This document shows, one piece after another, positions 41,640 through 54,122 of a DNA stretch of 64,000 nt. How positions within the stretch are numbered: position 1 is the first letter of the stretch; each line of letters begins with the position of its first letter. The notes beneath the pieces were generated by a model. That model was not told where the DNA came from, made no database searches, and saw nothing but the letters and a program-made list of their open reading frames with translations. The DNA comes from Pristionchus mayeri (lineage: Eukaryota; Nematoda; Chromadorea; Rhabditida; Neodiplogasteridae), in assembly GCA_036245805.1 (NCBI GenBank), contig BTRK01000004.1, positions 43,860,907-43,924,906 of the forward strand, read 5' to 3'. The position numbers and the translations under genes were made by a program.

Positions 41640-42180
41640 CCCTCCTCAATCTCTTTTCTCTTCACATTTTCTTTCTTTCGCCCTCTCATTCAATCATTCC
41701 CCCTCTCTCTTCCTAGAAATGTCATGGCTGATCATTTTTCTCTCCCTGTCTCACATCGCACACAATCGTGTATCAGCTCCTTTGTTCTATTGCTATCTAA
41801 CTCCGTGTTCATCTCTCCAATCGGTCACCTCGCTTTTGTACATGTACATTTTCTCTCCCTCCGTTATTTGCAGCTATAATATCTATGCCCATTTGGGTAT
41901 GATTTTACTTCCGTTTTTGCTAACGAACAAGGAATTTCGATTTCAGTCGCCTACACCGACTCATCGATAGACATTTCGAAATGATCTGTTTCGATTCTGG
42001 CATAAATATTAAGTGAAGAAGAGGGATGCCAAATGAGTGAGCATTTATGTTTAAAGTATGTTTCTAAACAGTTGTTTTCTTCAATCGTACGCATCATCTT
42101 ATTTTCAGTACATCCAGCGCGACGTAGATGTCACTTGAGCTGCTCTCAACAGATGTCTAATGAGCGCAGCCGTATTCATG
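41640..42180 (+). repeat. Degenerate module copy with exon A and exon B remnants
   Basis: Pyrimidine-rich start, TTTTGTACATGTACATTTTC near 41834, exon A remnant after TTCAG at 41946 (TCGCCTACACCGACTCATCG, with in-frame stops), and exon B after TTTCAG near 42110 (TACATCCAGCGCGACGTAGA). Aligns with the better copies at 43535-43722 and 62072-63675. Confidence 0.45.
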
Positions 42181-42654
42181 GAATACCAAGCTTTCGATTT
42201 GTGGGAAGGAGTGAGTCAAGCCAGGACGATCATAACCTCTTCTTACTCGCCGGATTCATCTGCGAAAGAGCTGTGCGGATGAGGAGGAGGATGATATCGA
42301 AGAACTCAGAAAGGGCAAAGCGTTCTCCCTCCACATCACTTCGTACCTCCCCCCTGACTGCCGCAGGGAGTGATTCTGAAGCATGTAGGTTGTGGTTCGC
42401 TCGTCATCATCCCCGCTATAAAAGCGAAACTTGTCTCCGATATTCACTGATATAATCCGGTTAACTAATTTGGTCCCTGTTTTTTCGTCTCAGCTCTTCC
42501 TAAACAATACAAGGAGCAGCATGTGTTTGGTATTCGAAAGATTGAGATGATCTCCATCCCGCGACCCGCTCTTTCTCACGAGTTGTCACCACCACTCACT
42601 CACTACTCCTGCTTTTCCCGTACTCACTAAGTGCATTCTTGTAAATCATAAATT

Positions 42655-42785
42655 GCTGAGCATTAATCATACTTTGAACGTGATCAGACATCTCTTATAG
42701 ACAAATGAAGAGAATGTGAATGGAATGGAGAGAAATAATTCAGTCACATTTCCGGCGCCAATTATTTTTTAGCGCTCAATTTGAG
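42655..42785 (-). pseudogene. F-box gene promoter and first codons only
   Basis: On the minus strand the conserved upstream block (GCGCTAAAAAATAATTGGCG) is followed by ATGTCTGATCACGTTCAA, the start of an F-box gene like MADHVQ at 40770. The sequence then diverges and no F-box follows. It is a truncated duplicate. Confidence 0.5.
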
Positions 42786-43534
42786 CATTGGTGTTGCATC
42801 ACCCCACCTGCATCACCCATCCAAATCTGCCTTCAAAAGCAGGAACATACTGTCCTTACAAATATGCAATTTTCTTATTTCTAAAAATATGCATTTATTC
42901 AGAATGTATCCATCACTGGTGGATACTACGTGGAATATCCATATGATCGCTTGCTGGCGTACTCCTCGGGAACATGCTCGGGTCAAACGAAATATGACTA
43001 TAGCTCGTCAGCCTACTCCCATCTACATTCCAATATATCTCAAACAGTACATGTTTCCATGAATCATATTTGCCACGGGGAGAATGCAAGATGTGTCGTG
43101 TCGTTAGCAAATAAAGACACTTTGGAGCGCATTACCTGATGATAAGGGGGTCGATAGCAGGAAACACACTGTGTATTCCTCATGAATGTAGTCATACTTT
43201 ATACATTTGTATCTTTGTCGCTCTCTTTCTCTCCCTTCCTGGAAATGTCATTGAAATACATAGCATTGTCCTCTCCCTCTGCCACATCGCATGAAATCTA
43301 GTATCAGCTCGTTTCAAAGCCCAATCCGATTCTCTATTTCCTTTCATTTCTCCGTTTGGCGCCTCGCTTTATACACGTCTGCATCACATCTCTCGCAAAT
43401 CGCTCGTTCCCTTATTACTCTGCCACATTACAGCTACAATTACTTATTTGTGTTTGTACATGATTACCACTATCTCGTATTTGGTAACGAGTATGACTAT
43501 TACTTCAATGAGACCCAAACATTTGTCCTTCCAG

Positions 43535-43722
43535 TCGCCTACACCGACTCTGATCGATATCATCGAAAATTCCGAATCGTATGGAGCAATTTACTTCAAA
43601 TGAGGAATGACGATGAGGAATCTAAAGAGTTCATGCTCTATGTACTTTATTTTTTTAAGCTCAATTACACATACATCGTTCAGTATATCGAGAGCGATGT
43701 GTCCGGGATAACCGTTGGCTAA
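43535..43722 (+). pseudogene. Module copy with exon A frameshifted and exon B
   Basis: Exon A (43535-43641, after CCAG) is homologous to the open exon at 62072-62182 but 4 nt shorter, so SPTPTLIDIIENSESYGAIY and the following NDDEESKEFMLY are in different frames. Exon B (43684-43722) encodes YIESDVSGITVG and stops. Upstream is the usual pyrimidine-rich block with TATACACGTCTGCATCAC near 43372. The gene family is unknown. Confidence 0.5.
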
Positions 43723-43969
43723 TATAGATATAGCCCTAATGACTGCATCCGAATCAACAGTCACTGCACATTCAATATGTATGTATTGTATTAGTAATAA
43801 AACATCAATTCATTATTGTATATTGTACGCATACCACATTCACATATAACATGAAAATATTGTGAGATGTAATTATTTCCAAGCACTAGATATAACCCGG
43901 AGTCATCCCACGTTTTACATGTGTTTCACGATATTCCTTTGAATCAATTTCCATATATCCCTCTCGTTG

Positions 43970-44640
43970 CCAAGCATGTGAAAAAGGTGAATAAATTCCC
44001 GTGTTGCCATAAAATCCCCCATTTGCTCCGCTTACCTCCCTCACTACTCAACATCCCTACTCTTTCCCCTCTCTTTTCAGTCGACTTTTTTGCTATAGTG
44101 CGCGTGTTGCATGAAATTCCATTCATTACATGCATTTCTCGTGATTTCTATGAAATGTTTGCATCATTCCTTAAAGTTGTGTTACTATTTCAAGTTGTTT
44201 ACGCCGACTCAACAACGTGAAGAATTTGGATCAACACGAGTTGAATTGGAATATAATTTTAAGTGAAGAAAAACAACTCGGGAAATGTTCATTCGATCAA
44301 ATCTCTGCTAGTCCTCTGTGCACATTCGTGTATTGCATTCGCGCTGAGCCATATAATGCATGTTTTACCTTTTCTATGACAATCCGCTTTTCCCTTCCTC
44401 GTTCCTTTCTCCAAAATGCTCTCTTGTACACATGCACATTACGTATCTCCCGTGTTTTTGTTCGATTCCCTCTCTCCCTGATTCGCGCTTCCATATTGTT
44501 TTATTTGGCGATGAACTTGATTTTCATGCTTAATATGCGTTACATGCACTAATTTCACGAATCACTCTTTTAAGTTGGCTATACTGACTCTAAATTTCAA
44601 ATTATTCTAAATAACGCAATTACTGACAAGAATTGATGAA
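43970..44640 (+). repeat. Two more degenerate module copies
   Basis: Copy one contains CCCGTGTTGCCATAAAATCC, GCTATAGTGCGCGTGTTGCA and TTGTTTACGCCGACTC. Copy two (44320-44600) contains TTTTCTATGACAATCCGCTT, CTCTTGTACACATGCACATT and TTGGCTATACTGACTC. Neither has an intact exon. Confidence 0.45.
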
Positions 44641-44744
44641 ACGCGAATCACTACAATCGACATGATTCGGATTCTTCATTGCGAAAGTAAGTGACGCAAT
44701 ACGTTGCTGAAATATCCACATTTCCATCAAAATATAATAGCCGT

Positions 44745-44965
44745 CGCCCACACTCTCGCGACCGTTTGAGTGGTGAGAGAGCATGGGAAATGAGGCGCCA
44801 GTGGCCCGAATTGCAATTTCTTCGAATCGTTGTATCTCAGCATGTACTAGGGTTCGTAGTTCGGGACGCCGTCTCTTCATTTTCCACACTCTCTCGCCCC
44901 GTCGATTGGCGAGGGAGTGTGGGAAATGAAGAGACCGTGACCCGAATTACGAATTCTAGTATGTT
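44745..44965. repeat. Hairpin MITE with an extra half copy
   Basis: The hairpin at 44846-44962 pairs GGGTTCGTAGTTCGGGAC and TTTTCCACACTCTCTCGCCC with GGGAGTGTGGGAAATGAAGA and CCCGAATTACGAATTC. A related half copy lies at 44750-44820. Belongs to the CTCTCTC/GAGAGAG group. Confidence 0.65.
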
Positions 44966-45589
44966 CTACTTCTCGATCGCACGCTGATGACAAGGACCGA
45001 ATAGACGGATTCTGCACACTGGACATGATGGGTTGCGTAAGTAGATAATTTATGATAACATGCATATTGCAATTACAGGGAACGCTAGATCCGATATGGA
45101 GCTACCATTGCACCTGCTACATTTGTAAATATTTTGAAAATGATTTGTAAACATCTTATGAATGATGCAATATCCTAATAAACACATGAAACATTGCTGA
45201 TTTGAAAACAATATCATGGTATGGGCGTTTGCCCCTCACATATCACATGAAAAAGGGCAAAAGTGAAAATATAATTCCTTTATAATGCACATATGATATT
45301 CTGATAAAACGAGAAAGAATTTACACTTCGAATACCATATATTTAGCTAGAGCTAGTTATGGACATCAACAGTGTGGCTATTGACCGTCAATTGAGGAAG
45401 TATGCATTTTAACAAAAATGTGCTTCATGAAAATCAGTTTACATTTGCCAGTCTGATTCAAATAAATGCGATTAGATTAGATCATGCGCTCAATAAAGTT
45501 AACAACCTGAATCACACATACGCCGATTGTGATAACTTCGCCAGAATATCTGTGCTTAGGGGAGCTCAAAGCGACACCACTGCGTGTTT

Positions 45590-45850
45590 GCCGAAGAAAT
45601 CGATTTTCATCTTTCACTCTGCCCAGCATGTCAGTGCGTGGAAACATTTTCGGGGCATACGTAATCCCGTTTTTCCCCTTCTACCAAAATCCGCTTTCGC
45701 ATTCTTCTCTTCTCGCGTCGACACTTCCACCGCTCTCTATTACTCCGATTTCCCCACAATTACGGGAGGGGGGGGGGGGGGGCGTCTACACCGACTCCTC
45801 TCGATTTCACACGAAATGATGAAGACTGCGCATGAGCACGATAAATATTC
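45590..45850 (+). repeat. Module copy with a G-run
   Basis: Contains CACTCTGCCCAGCATGTCAG, a pyrimidine-rich block and GGCGTCTACACCGACTCC, with an insertion of about 14 consecutive G (near 45768-45782) where other copies have an ordinary splice acceptor. Confidence 0.45.
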
Positions 45851-45859
45851 AGTTAAAAT

Positions 45860-46460
45860 ATTTTGAGATCATTGTTTTAGTTTTTGCATGTTTTATCTAG
45901 TGATTATTGGTGAAGAATAGGGAAAGAGAGATGGAGCGACTCTTTCCGCAATGCAGCAGGCCCAAATTTTCTCAACCAAGCACGAAGCTCTAAATGGAAC
46001 ACCATGCACATCAGAGCTCTCGTCTGATCTCCCGATAATCTAATAGATAAATGTGTTAAAATCGTAAATACAATCGTATTGGTGAAGCCAATGCATTACA
46101 AACATAGATTGTTCGATGTTTGAAGGTGCGCAAGCACGAGCGTTTTTCTCGAAGAAAATAAACTCAATCTAGCAACAGTCTCTGATTGCGTCTTCATTCC
46201 ACGATCACTCGCTTTTCTACCCCCCCCCCTCTCTCTCTCTGTTAAAAATCTCGTTTTATTTTCGCGTATAAAGCGTTATGAGACTCGCAGTATTATGTAC
46301 AATTCCCGTTTATTTCACCTTCACTATGATCTGCTTCCCCCTTTACATGTCCTCTTCGCAATTAAGATACAAATTAAATATTCTACAAATGTATTTAACA
46401 TTTTATTAATTAAATAATTACATATTAATAATTATTTGCTAATTATTGATTGTATATATT
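45860..46460. other. Intergenic stretch, no gene seen
   Basis: No supported exon. A C-run followed by CT repeats lies near 46219-46240 and AT-rich DNA at 46375-46460. Confidence 0.4.
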
Positions 46461-46464
46461 TTAA

Positions 46465-47323
46465 TTATTGAACATTTAATGCATCTTCCGCGATTTCTAA
46501 TGAGCGCATTGTTTGCATGTGGATCAGTGTTCTGTCGATGCGTAGATGGACAACATTCAATCTTCTTGCCACTTTCATAACGGCGTCCCTATAATACGAG
46601 TATTACCATTACTTGTATTATAGTTTAGGTATACGGAAAATCGTTTCATTCAGTTACCCCACCCCTCTATAAAGGTATACTAGTATGAACGCGTGCTGCA
46701 CTCATGTCTAGGTTATGATATATTAGCATATCAATGAAATATGCCATAAGAGTAAAGTAGCAACTCACATGTACATTTGAGAATCGTATTTGGTGTGAGA
46801 GTCCACCTCAAGTGTTGCATTTTAATCATACGAAATCTGAATGGAAAGGAAAGCTCAGCAATATCTAATAATAATACCAATATTATAAATTGTATAGTAA
46901 AAATAATTATTATTATTACATTAATTCCTCACCGCTGGAGTTTCGGAGATTACATTGGTCATGTCGATGTGAAAATGAATCAGATCACGTTTGAATAGAT
47001 CAATGGTAATATATTTTGTATTTACGCTGAAGTCTTGTATTCTGACATAACTAATTTTCCGAAATTTTTTCTTGCGATACTGAACATCTTGGTAATTCCA
47101 GCACCGCGAAATCTGAACCGGCAATTATTGTGAAAAATAAAACCTTTGAATTGTGTGAAATTCTTCTCACTAGGCCGATTTGAGAAGATCGAATTTCTCC
47201 ACTCATAGGAATGATCATTTTGATAATATCTGTAGGAAGTTCGGCGAGAGAGAATGGAATGATACTGGGAACAAGGTTAGATGGATTGCGTTTGAACTTA
47301 TCCCTAATCCATCGAAACACCAT
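46465..47323 (-). pseudogene. F-box gene with eroded exon 3 (probable pseudogene)
   Basis: Exon 1 (47171-47323) encodes an F-box, PFSLAELPTDIIKMIIPMSG, after a 22-residue basic leader beginning MVFRWIRDKFK. Exon 2 (46933-47112) encodes ISRCWNYQDVQYRKKKFRK onward. Exon 4 (46465-46588) encodes RDAVMKVARRLNVVHLRIDR and continues to a stop. Exon 3, 191-194 nt in paralogs, is reduced to about 77 nt near 46770-46847, keeping only a segment like LEVDSHTKYDSQMY, and the reading frame does not connect cleanly. The conserved upstream block with GCGCGCTAAATTGG is present at about 47395-47412. It could still make a shortened F-box protein if exons 1 and 2 are read through to the stop at 46921. Confidence 0.6.
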
Positions 47324-47789
47324 CTCGAATGGTGAAATGAAGATAATATGAAGAGAGCGGTGATAAATGTAGGGACGCCATTGTGTTTCTCGCGCCAGTC
47401 CAATTTAGCGCGCAATTTGAATCAACTTATGTCCGCATCTTTTCATGCAGCATTTGAATTATGATATCATCAGAGAAATTAGCAGTGTTTGCATATTACA
47501 TATAGGATTGTGAGCCAAAAGGCTCGAGTCGATACGCAGTGAGGCATGACAGGGTGCTTTAATCATTGTACTGTGTTCTCTCATCCCGTTGTCCGTGCGT
47601 CAGAGTAAATTGTGGAATGCCTAAAACAACCATGACTCGGATCCGAACTAGGCATACATCTCTAAGATAATTGTCTGCTTATTTATCATGAGAACAATAC
47701 ATACATTTACAGTACAAATTGTAATGTATCACAAACAAACAATGATATTGCGAAAAATATGTGAATATTCGTTGGGATTAAGAATTATT

Positions 47790-48922
47790 TTATTTTATAC
47801 TTAAATTAAATAAGCGTTTTAAATTTGAGTGCACATTCATCGATTTATAGGCAAAACGTAATCTTTTCACCTTGCCGTGTTTTGCCATTTCCATAATGGT
47901 GTAGCTGTAATAACTTTTTTATTGTATTATTCACGGAAAATCGTACCGTCTCTACTAGGGTGCGGCTGAATTATTGTTACAATGCATGACTGATTTTACC
48001 AGAAATTTTGCAGCGCTCTATTTTACCTTAGTGTGTTCCGCCGCATATACATGTATATGCTCTGAGTCACTATAAACAATACGCGTGATCCTAATAGTAT
48101 ATGATGGCCAATAACAAGCACTATTTCAGGAAGAAATCTGTTGATATCTCAATTGAACGTTATTGTTAGAACTCTCTTGGTTAATGTATTCACAAATAGC
48201 ACATAAACGATCATATAACAGTAATTATGCCGCACCCTTTGGTGAATGTACATGTTTAAAGATAATGCAAACATCTCACTTGTATTTTGGACATTTGAAC
48301 TTCAGGCCCACTTCAAGAAAGCTGATCCGAATTGATCCCAAACAGTCTTTCACGGCATTTAGCTTTTCACGGTGTACATTGACAAGATAAAGGTCCCCAA
48401 TGCAGCAACAATTTTCAAATAGCGATTTCAGTGAATTATCATGTTCTTGAAATCGAAAATTCGCTTGCTTAACCTGTCAGTAGAATTGTTACGCATTTAA
48501 ATTTATAGGAAAGCTGATTCGGCAATCAAACTCAACCGTTATTTACCCTCACCCCCGGAGTAGTCGAATTTTGTATGTCCCAGTTTTCAGCATGAAAATG
48601 GCTCATATTTTGTTCGTAGATTTCGATATTTATAAATATATCAGAAATGTTTTGCTGTGATATTCGGACAAGGCGAATAGGCCGAAATTTCTTCTTGCGA
48701 TATTGCCGATCTTGATAATTCCAACTTCGCGAAATCTGAATGCATGTTTGAGGACAGATAGAAAGTGTAAAAACAACAACCAGTTAAAGCCGAACAATAA
48801 AATCTTACTTGTCCGATTTCAGAACGTCGAATATCGCCGCACATTGGAATTATCATGTTGATAATATCGAGAGGGATGTCGGCTAGAGAGAGTTCGATCA
48901 TACAGTTGAGAGGATCAGCCAT
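47790..48922 (-). CDS. F-box protein, intact four-exon gene (about 202 aa)
   Basis: Exons 48809-48922, 48553-48735, 48280-48473 and 47790-47904 join in phase to a TAA at 47790. Exon 1 carries the F-box (ELSLADIPLDIINMIIPMCG), the Skp1-binding part of an SCF ubiquitin ligase adaptor. Exon 2 starts ISRSWNYQDRQYRKKKFR, exon 3 starts VKQANFRFQEHDNSLKSLFE, and exon 4 ends in a basic segment MAKHGKVKRLRFA. The protein is short, with a small substrate-side domain shared by all local paralogs. The upstream block contains TTGCGCGCCAAATAAAATTG. It is the best-preserved member of the cluster and the template used to judge the broken ones. Substrate unknown. Confidence 0.75.
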
Positions 48923-49084
48923 CTCGCTTGGGACTGACGAGAATATGAATGGACTGGCGAGAATGAAAGATTTCCAGCGCCAATTTTATTTGGCGCGCAA
49001 TTTAAACATATTTAAAACATACATTTTGGCGGCTTGAATGAATCGATAACCCGGGAAAGAGCCATGCAGCGCGTGCCTTTCAAG

Positions 49085-49185
49085 TCTGTGCCTTCATTGC
49101 CCTAACGAGCCATGACATATCAGCGCCATTTTTCTTGGCGCACAATTTACATATATTTACTGCCCGACCTTGAAGCCAATTCTCC
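49085..49185 (-). promoter_or_regulatory. Orphan copy of the F-box upstream block
   Basis: The minus strand shows AAATTGTGCGCCAAGAAAAA followed by TGGCGCTGATATGTCATGGC, similar to the block upstream of the F-box gene starting at 48922, but no gene follows it. It lies between that gene and the 7.5-kb repeat element. Confidence 0.35.
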
Positions 49186-49500
49186 GTTAAAAGGCGAAAG
49201 CAGACTATCGGTACACATATACAATTATGTTATTTCGAATAATGCATATCACGCCTCTCATGAGAGAATCGGGACAACGATTTGACAATGAAAAATAAAA
49301 TTTTCAAGTTCTGTTGTTTTTTACATCGGTATTTGGTCGAAGAAGACCCCCCAAAATTGTTTCGACCCTATTGGATTCCGCAGCTGCAGCAGGCTGCTGC
49401 AAAGCTGGGATGTGTGGAAGTGGTTTTTGTAGAGCTCGAAATTCTGTACTTTTTCTGTACATGATTTTTTTTTCTGTACATGATTTTTTTCGGAATTTAC

Positions 49501-49803
49501 GGGTAAGGTACTTTCCCAGAGCCTTAAATACATTCTAATGGGCTGCACGAGTCACCATCTGGGAATTCGTAATCTCAGGACCGCCAGTTCGAATCCCAAG
49601 TGTGTACACAGCTGTTTTTTGCAATTTTGTACACAGCTGTTTTTGCAATTTTTAAAAACATATTCGAGTTGTTTCGAGTTCAGCAAAAACAGCTGTGTAC
49701 TTGCCGGGATTCGAACTGGCGGACCTGAGATTGTGAATTCCCAGATAGTGACTCGTGCAGCCCATTAAAAGGTATTCAAGGCTCTGGGAAAGTACCTTAC
49801 CCG
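49501..49803. repeat. Inverted repeat with tRNA-like B box inside the 7.5-kb element
   Basis: GGTAAGGTACTTTCCCAGAG on the left returns as CTCTGGGAAAGTACCTTACC on the right, with arms of about 120 bp. Each arm holds GGGCTGCACGAGTCAC and a B-box-like AGTTCGAATCCC, plus repeated ACACAGCTGTTTTT near the centre. Confidence 0.75.
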
Positions 49804-50758
49804 TCGAGATAAATTTCGAAATAAATCAGTTCAGTACAGAATTTTAAGCTCTACAAACTGGGAAGCTTGGAGGGGGCGGGGAATATGTGTTCGAGTAAGA
49901 AATTAAAAACCTGTATGAACTGCCTCTGCTGCAAAGGTCGCAAAAGTGAAAAATGAACAAGTTGCACTAAAACGGTTCATCTGATCATAAAAACACATTC
50001 GTGTTAACAAATTACCACTTTTATTGATAAAAAAACATAGAAAACGATGTCTAAACGATCCAACTTTGCGGCAGCCTGCTGCAGCTGCGAAGCATGACAA
50101 AAATCTGAAACTTCAGTTTTAGTCTAGTTGCTATTGCTATATTACCAGTAATCCGTAAGCTTTTTTGCTGGAGGGTTTGTGGGGGCATGGGAGTGGGGGC
50201 GCTGGGAACGGCATCGGGGCACATGCCCATTAGGCACAAGTCCAGCTTTGTTCCTCCGGCAAAATTTTCAGGAGGTTCAAAAATGTGTGTTTCTACAGTA
50301 TCCTGATCGGACGCGCATTCTGTCCTGCGAAAACGAGGTCATACACTCGCACTTTCCAAGCTGGTGCAGGTGGACGTCTGCAAAACAAGACATTTCATGC
50401 GGAAAAAAGACCGAGTGTAAGGGCAAAGAAACGAGAAAAATGCCGAAAAGTGGTGTCTGTACGTCCGTCCGTCCGTGTGTCCGTCCACATTTTGCAATAT
50501 TCCCCAAAAAATACGCATAATTTCAATCCTTTTGCGCATGCATGTGGGTTATCAGGCCCGGAGAATCATTTTACCATCGAAAGTTGAGCAAAATTGCCAT
50601 TACATCGCGAGGAAATGGTAATTTTAGCGGTGGAGCAACCATTATTCTCCGGAGCGCATTCATGACTTTTTCAAAGACGCTGCAATTAAATTGTTTCTTT
50701 GCTAAATCATGACAGTCCTATTATTTAAAAATTGTTGAATATATTTTAGTACTTTTAT

Positions 50759-50826
50759 CATGGCCGAGTGGCTAAGGCGATGGACTGGAAAAAAACGAAG
50801 TTGGGGGTTCGATGCCCATTGTAGTC
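50759..50826 (+). repeat. tRNA(Ser)-like segment 1
   Basis: ATGGCCGAGTGGCTAAGGCG matches the A box and D arm of a serine tRNA, and GGGGGTTCGATGCCC is a B box about 45 bp later. The anticodon arm and acceptor stem are not preserved, so this is a polymerase III promoter-like relic and not a tRNA gene. Confidence 0.6.
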
Positions 50827-51631
50827 TAAACGTTTTGCCACGCTTTGTAAAGGTCAGATACGGTAGGGTGAATACCGTATACTTGTGGTAGGTCAAAATA
50901 AGCGCTGGGTCAGATAAAATTCGCTGGGTCATACTTATGATAAAGATTTTTTTCAAACTCAAAGAACTGTATCCAAGTCATGAGTCCGTTATTTTAAGCT
51001 CATACAACTTAAAAGTAGTAGCCCACTTCTGACAGAACGTAGTTCCCCGCTAGTTGCCTACTATACCATAAACCGTAAGCTTTTCCGTCCCCGAGCAGCT
51101 AGGATGCTAAAAATTTGCAAGCATGTGCGCAAACAATTTATCTGTTCAACAGAAACATAAAAACAGGCACCTTAATAGAGAAAAAAAGAGATATTCGCGG
51201 AAAACAGGTGTTATTTGCGTCAAGACGCTTATTTTCCGGTGTTTCTTAGTTTGAATCATTAATCGGCATATTACCATTAATTACTTTATTCATTTTATCA
51301 ATAATTAATAACTAATTAGCTTGAAGAATGGGCTTGAAGAAATGCAAAATTGCGAGGGGGCGAATTCGTTACCTTGATTGTTCCCGAATGCAACAAAATG
51401 ATGAGTTAGAGCTGTTTATTAGGTTAAAATATTAGAAAACATAGTAAAATTACTCGAATGCATCTTTAAATTGCTAATTAGTGGCTAATTAGCTGAAATG
51501 ATGCCTTTGAAGAATCGCGAAATGACGAATTTTTGCAATTTATTTTAAAATTGAAATTTTGCGTTGATTATTTGTTGAATAATTCATAACTCGGTTTATG
51601 ATGATTAATGAAAGTCTTTTTGACCTATTTT

Positions 51632-51700
51632 CATGGCCAAGTGGCTAAAGCAGTGAATTTGAAAACCGAAGGTTGTTGGTTCGATTCCCGTTAGAGTCAA
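51632..51700 (+). repeat. tRNA(Ser)-like segment 2
   Basis: Same structure as the segment at 50759: ATGGCCAAGTGGCTAAAGCA, then TTGGTTCGATTCCCG. Confidence 0.55.
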
Positions 51701-52259
51701 ACGTGTTTGCCGTTCCTGGGAGAGGTCCAGCAAGTCAAGTAGAACTATGAAGTAGAACTTTTAGCGTAGTTCCCCGCTAGTTGCTATATTACCTTAACTC
51801 GTAAGCTTTTTTGATCTGGAAGAGGTGGGGGATGGCGTGTTTGGGATTAAGTGCGCGAGCGGCGTACATGGTCTGCAGACACTTAACATGTAAAAAAATG
51901 TTTGAGGAAAATAGAAAATTCTCGAAAAAAAATTCTCGTCTGTTTTTTCCTTCTGTTTGTCTGTCCGTCCAAATTACGGTAGTTATGGGCTTTTCGAATT
52001 CCTGTGATTACAACGTATAGCCTCTGCAGACCAAAAATGCTGCAAGGCCTGCATGGCCAGACTAGCATTTTCCACCGAACCAAAAACCAATCGATTACCG
52101 AATTCCTTGAAAGTCAACTCGGTCAGATCTTTTTCCGTGGGGCAACCTATTTCGCAATACTTCATGCCTTTTTGAAAAACGAAGAAAATAAAATGTTTGT
52201 TTGGTAAATCATAACTGTCCTTGAATTTAATTATTTTTGAAATATATTTCAAGATTTTA

Positions 52260-52330
52260 TCATGGCCGAGTGGCTAACGGGATGGACTGGAAAACGAAAA
52301 GTTGGGGGTTCGATGCCCGCCACCGTCAAA
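52260..52330 (+). repeat. tRNA(Ser)-like segment 3
   Basis: ATGGCCGAGTGGCTAACGGG followed by GGGGGTTCGATGCCCG. Confidence 0.6.
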
Positions 52331-52369
52331 ACGTTTTGCCACACTTCGAGAAGCTTGGGCATGTTTAGC

Positions 52370-52670
52370 AAAATACCGTATACTTGCGGTATGCTACTGT
52401 AGCCGAAAGCTACCGTATACCATGGCGTTGGGTCAGACTCTTGGACAGATTCATGATTTCGTCAGCGAATCGAAGGAAAACTTCAATACCGTACTCCTAC
52501 AGTATCCGAAAGCTACCGTATACCGTGGCGTTGGGTCAGACGGTGGGTCAGATTCATGATTTCGTCGGAGAATGGATGCAAATCGTCAATACCGTAATCC
52601 TATCGTAACCGAATGCTACAGTTACCCGTGACACTGGGTCATACGCGGGGTCAGATTCATGATTGTTCTC
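52370..52670. repeat. Minisatellite of about 65-80-bp units
   Basis: Three to four units each contain AAAGCTACCGTATACC or CGAATGCTAC, then GTTGGGTCAGAC and CAGATTCATGATTTCGTC. Related arrays are at about 54530-54690, 54970-55250 and 56400-56570 in the same 7.5-kb element. Confidence 0.7.
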
Positions 52671-53371
52671 AGTTTCTTTTTAAATTAAACGGGACTGTTG
52701 TCGATAAATTAAAAACCTACATCTCCCAACGTTTAGACGTAGTTGCCCGCTAGTTGCTATATTACCAGTAAACCGTAAGCTTTTTTGTTGTGAGGTTTGT
52801 GGGGGTGTGGGGTGGGGGCGCTGGGAGCGGCATCGGGGCACTTGCCCATTACGCACAAGTCCAGCTTTGGTCCCTCCGGCAAAATTTTCAGGACGCCCTA
52901 AAAGGTATGTTTCTACAGTATCCAATGGGACGCACATTCTGTCCCGCGAAAACGAGTCCATACACTCGCACTTTCCAAGCTGGTGCAGGTGGCCGTCGGC
53001 AATATAAGACATTTCATGCAGAAAAAAGACCGGGTGTATGGGCAAAGAAACGAGAAAAATGTCGAAAAGTGGTGTCTGTACGTCCGTGCGTGCGTGCGTG
53101 CACATTTTTCAGTATTCCCCAAAAACTACGCGAAATTTATGTTCTTTAGCGTATGTAGTAGGGTAGTCAGGCCCTGAGAATCATTGGACCACCGAAAATT
53201 GGGAAAATTTTCCACTGCATCGCGAAGAAATAGCGATTTTAGCGGTGGAGCAACCATTATTCTCTGGAGCGCATTCATGACTTTTCAAAAACGCAGCAAT
53301 TAAATTGTTTCTTGGGTAAATCATGACTGACCGATTATTTGAAAATTTTAAAATACACTTTTGTATTTTTA

Positions 53372-53440
53372 TCATTTCCGAGTGGCTAACGCGGTGGACT
53401 GACAAACATAAAGTTGTTGGCTCGTTGCCCGTCGTCGTCG
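53372..53440 (+). repeat. tRNA(Ser)-like segment 4
   Basis: A diverged copy: TTCCGAGTGGCTAACGCGG, with the B box mutated (GGCTCGTTGCCCG). Confidence 0.5.
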
Positions 53441-54053
53441 AAACGTTTTGCCACGCTTCGAAAAGCAAGGCAGTGGTGGGAAAAATAATTTGTGATTACG
53501 GTAGGCCAAAATTAGCGCTGGGTCATACATATAACTAACATTTTTCACACTGAAATTACCGTATCCAAGTCATGAGTTCGTTATTTTAAGCTCAAAAAAC
53601 ATAAAAGACGTTGCCTACTTCTGACAGAACGTAGTTCCCCGTTGATTTAGACGTAGTTCCCCGCTAGTTGATACATTACCAGTAATCCGTAAGCTTTTTT
53701 GCTGTGGGGTTTGTGGGGGTGTGGGAGTGGGGGCGCTGGGAGCAGCAACGGGGCACATGCTCAGCAGAAACAAGTGCAGCTTTGGTCCCCTCGGGAAATT
53801 TTTCAGGAGTTCCAAAAAACATGTGTCATTCCGTCTGTTCGGTACGGTAGCTACTCAATTCTCAGATGCCAAAGCCCTTGTGCTGTATCCACAATCCGAT
53901 AGTGCCGGTCGGCTTGCTTGGCCGCGGTAACTCTATTCCTGTTATTCCAAGTTGCGCATTCATGACTTTTTGAAAAACGCAGCAATTAAATTGTTTCTTT
54001 AGTCATGACCGTCCTATTATTTGAAAATTTTAGAAATTATATTTGTATTTTTA

Positions 54054-54122
54054 TCATGGCCGAGTGGTTAAGGAGATGGGCTGGCAAACACGAAGTTGGG
54101 TGTTCGATGCCTGTCGTCGTCA
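54054..54122 (+). repeat. tRNA(Ser)-like segment 5
   Basis: ATGGCCGAGTGGTTAAGGAG followed by GGTGTTCGATGCCTG. Confidence 0.55.

Noticed and set aside
50179..53149. Repeated 70-140-codon frames on both strands of the 7.5-kb element
   Set aside because: They follow the repeated blocks in all frames, change frame between units and show no domain.
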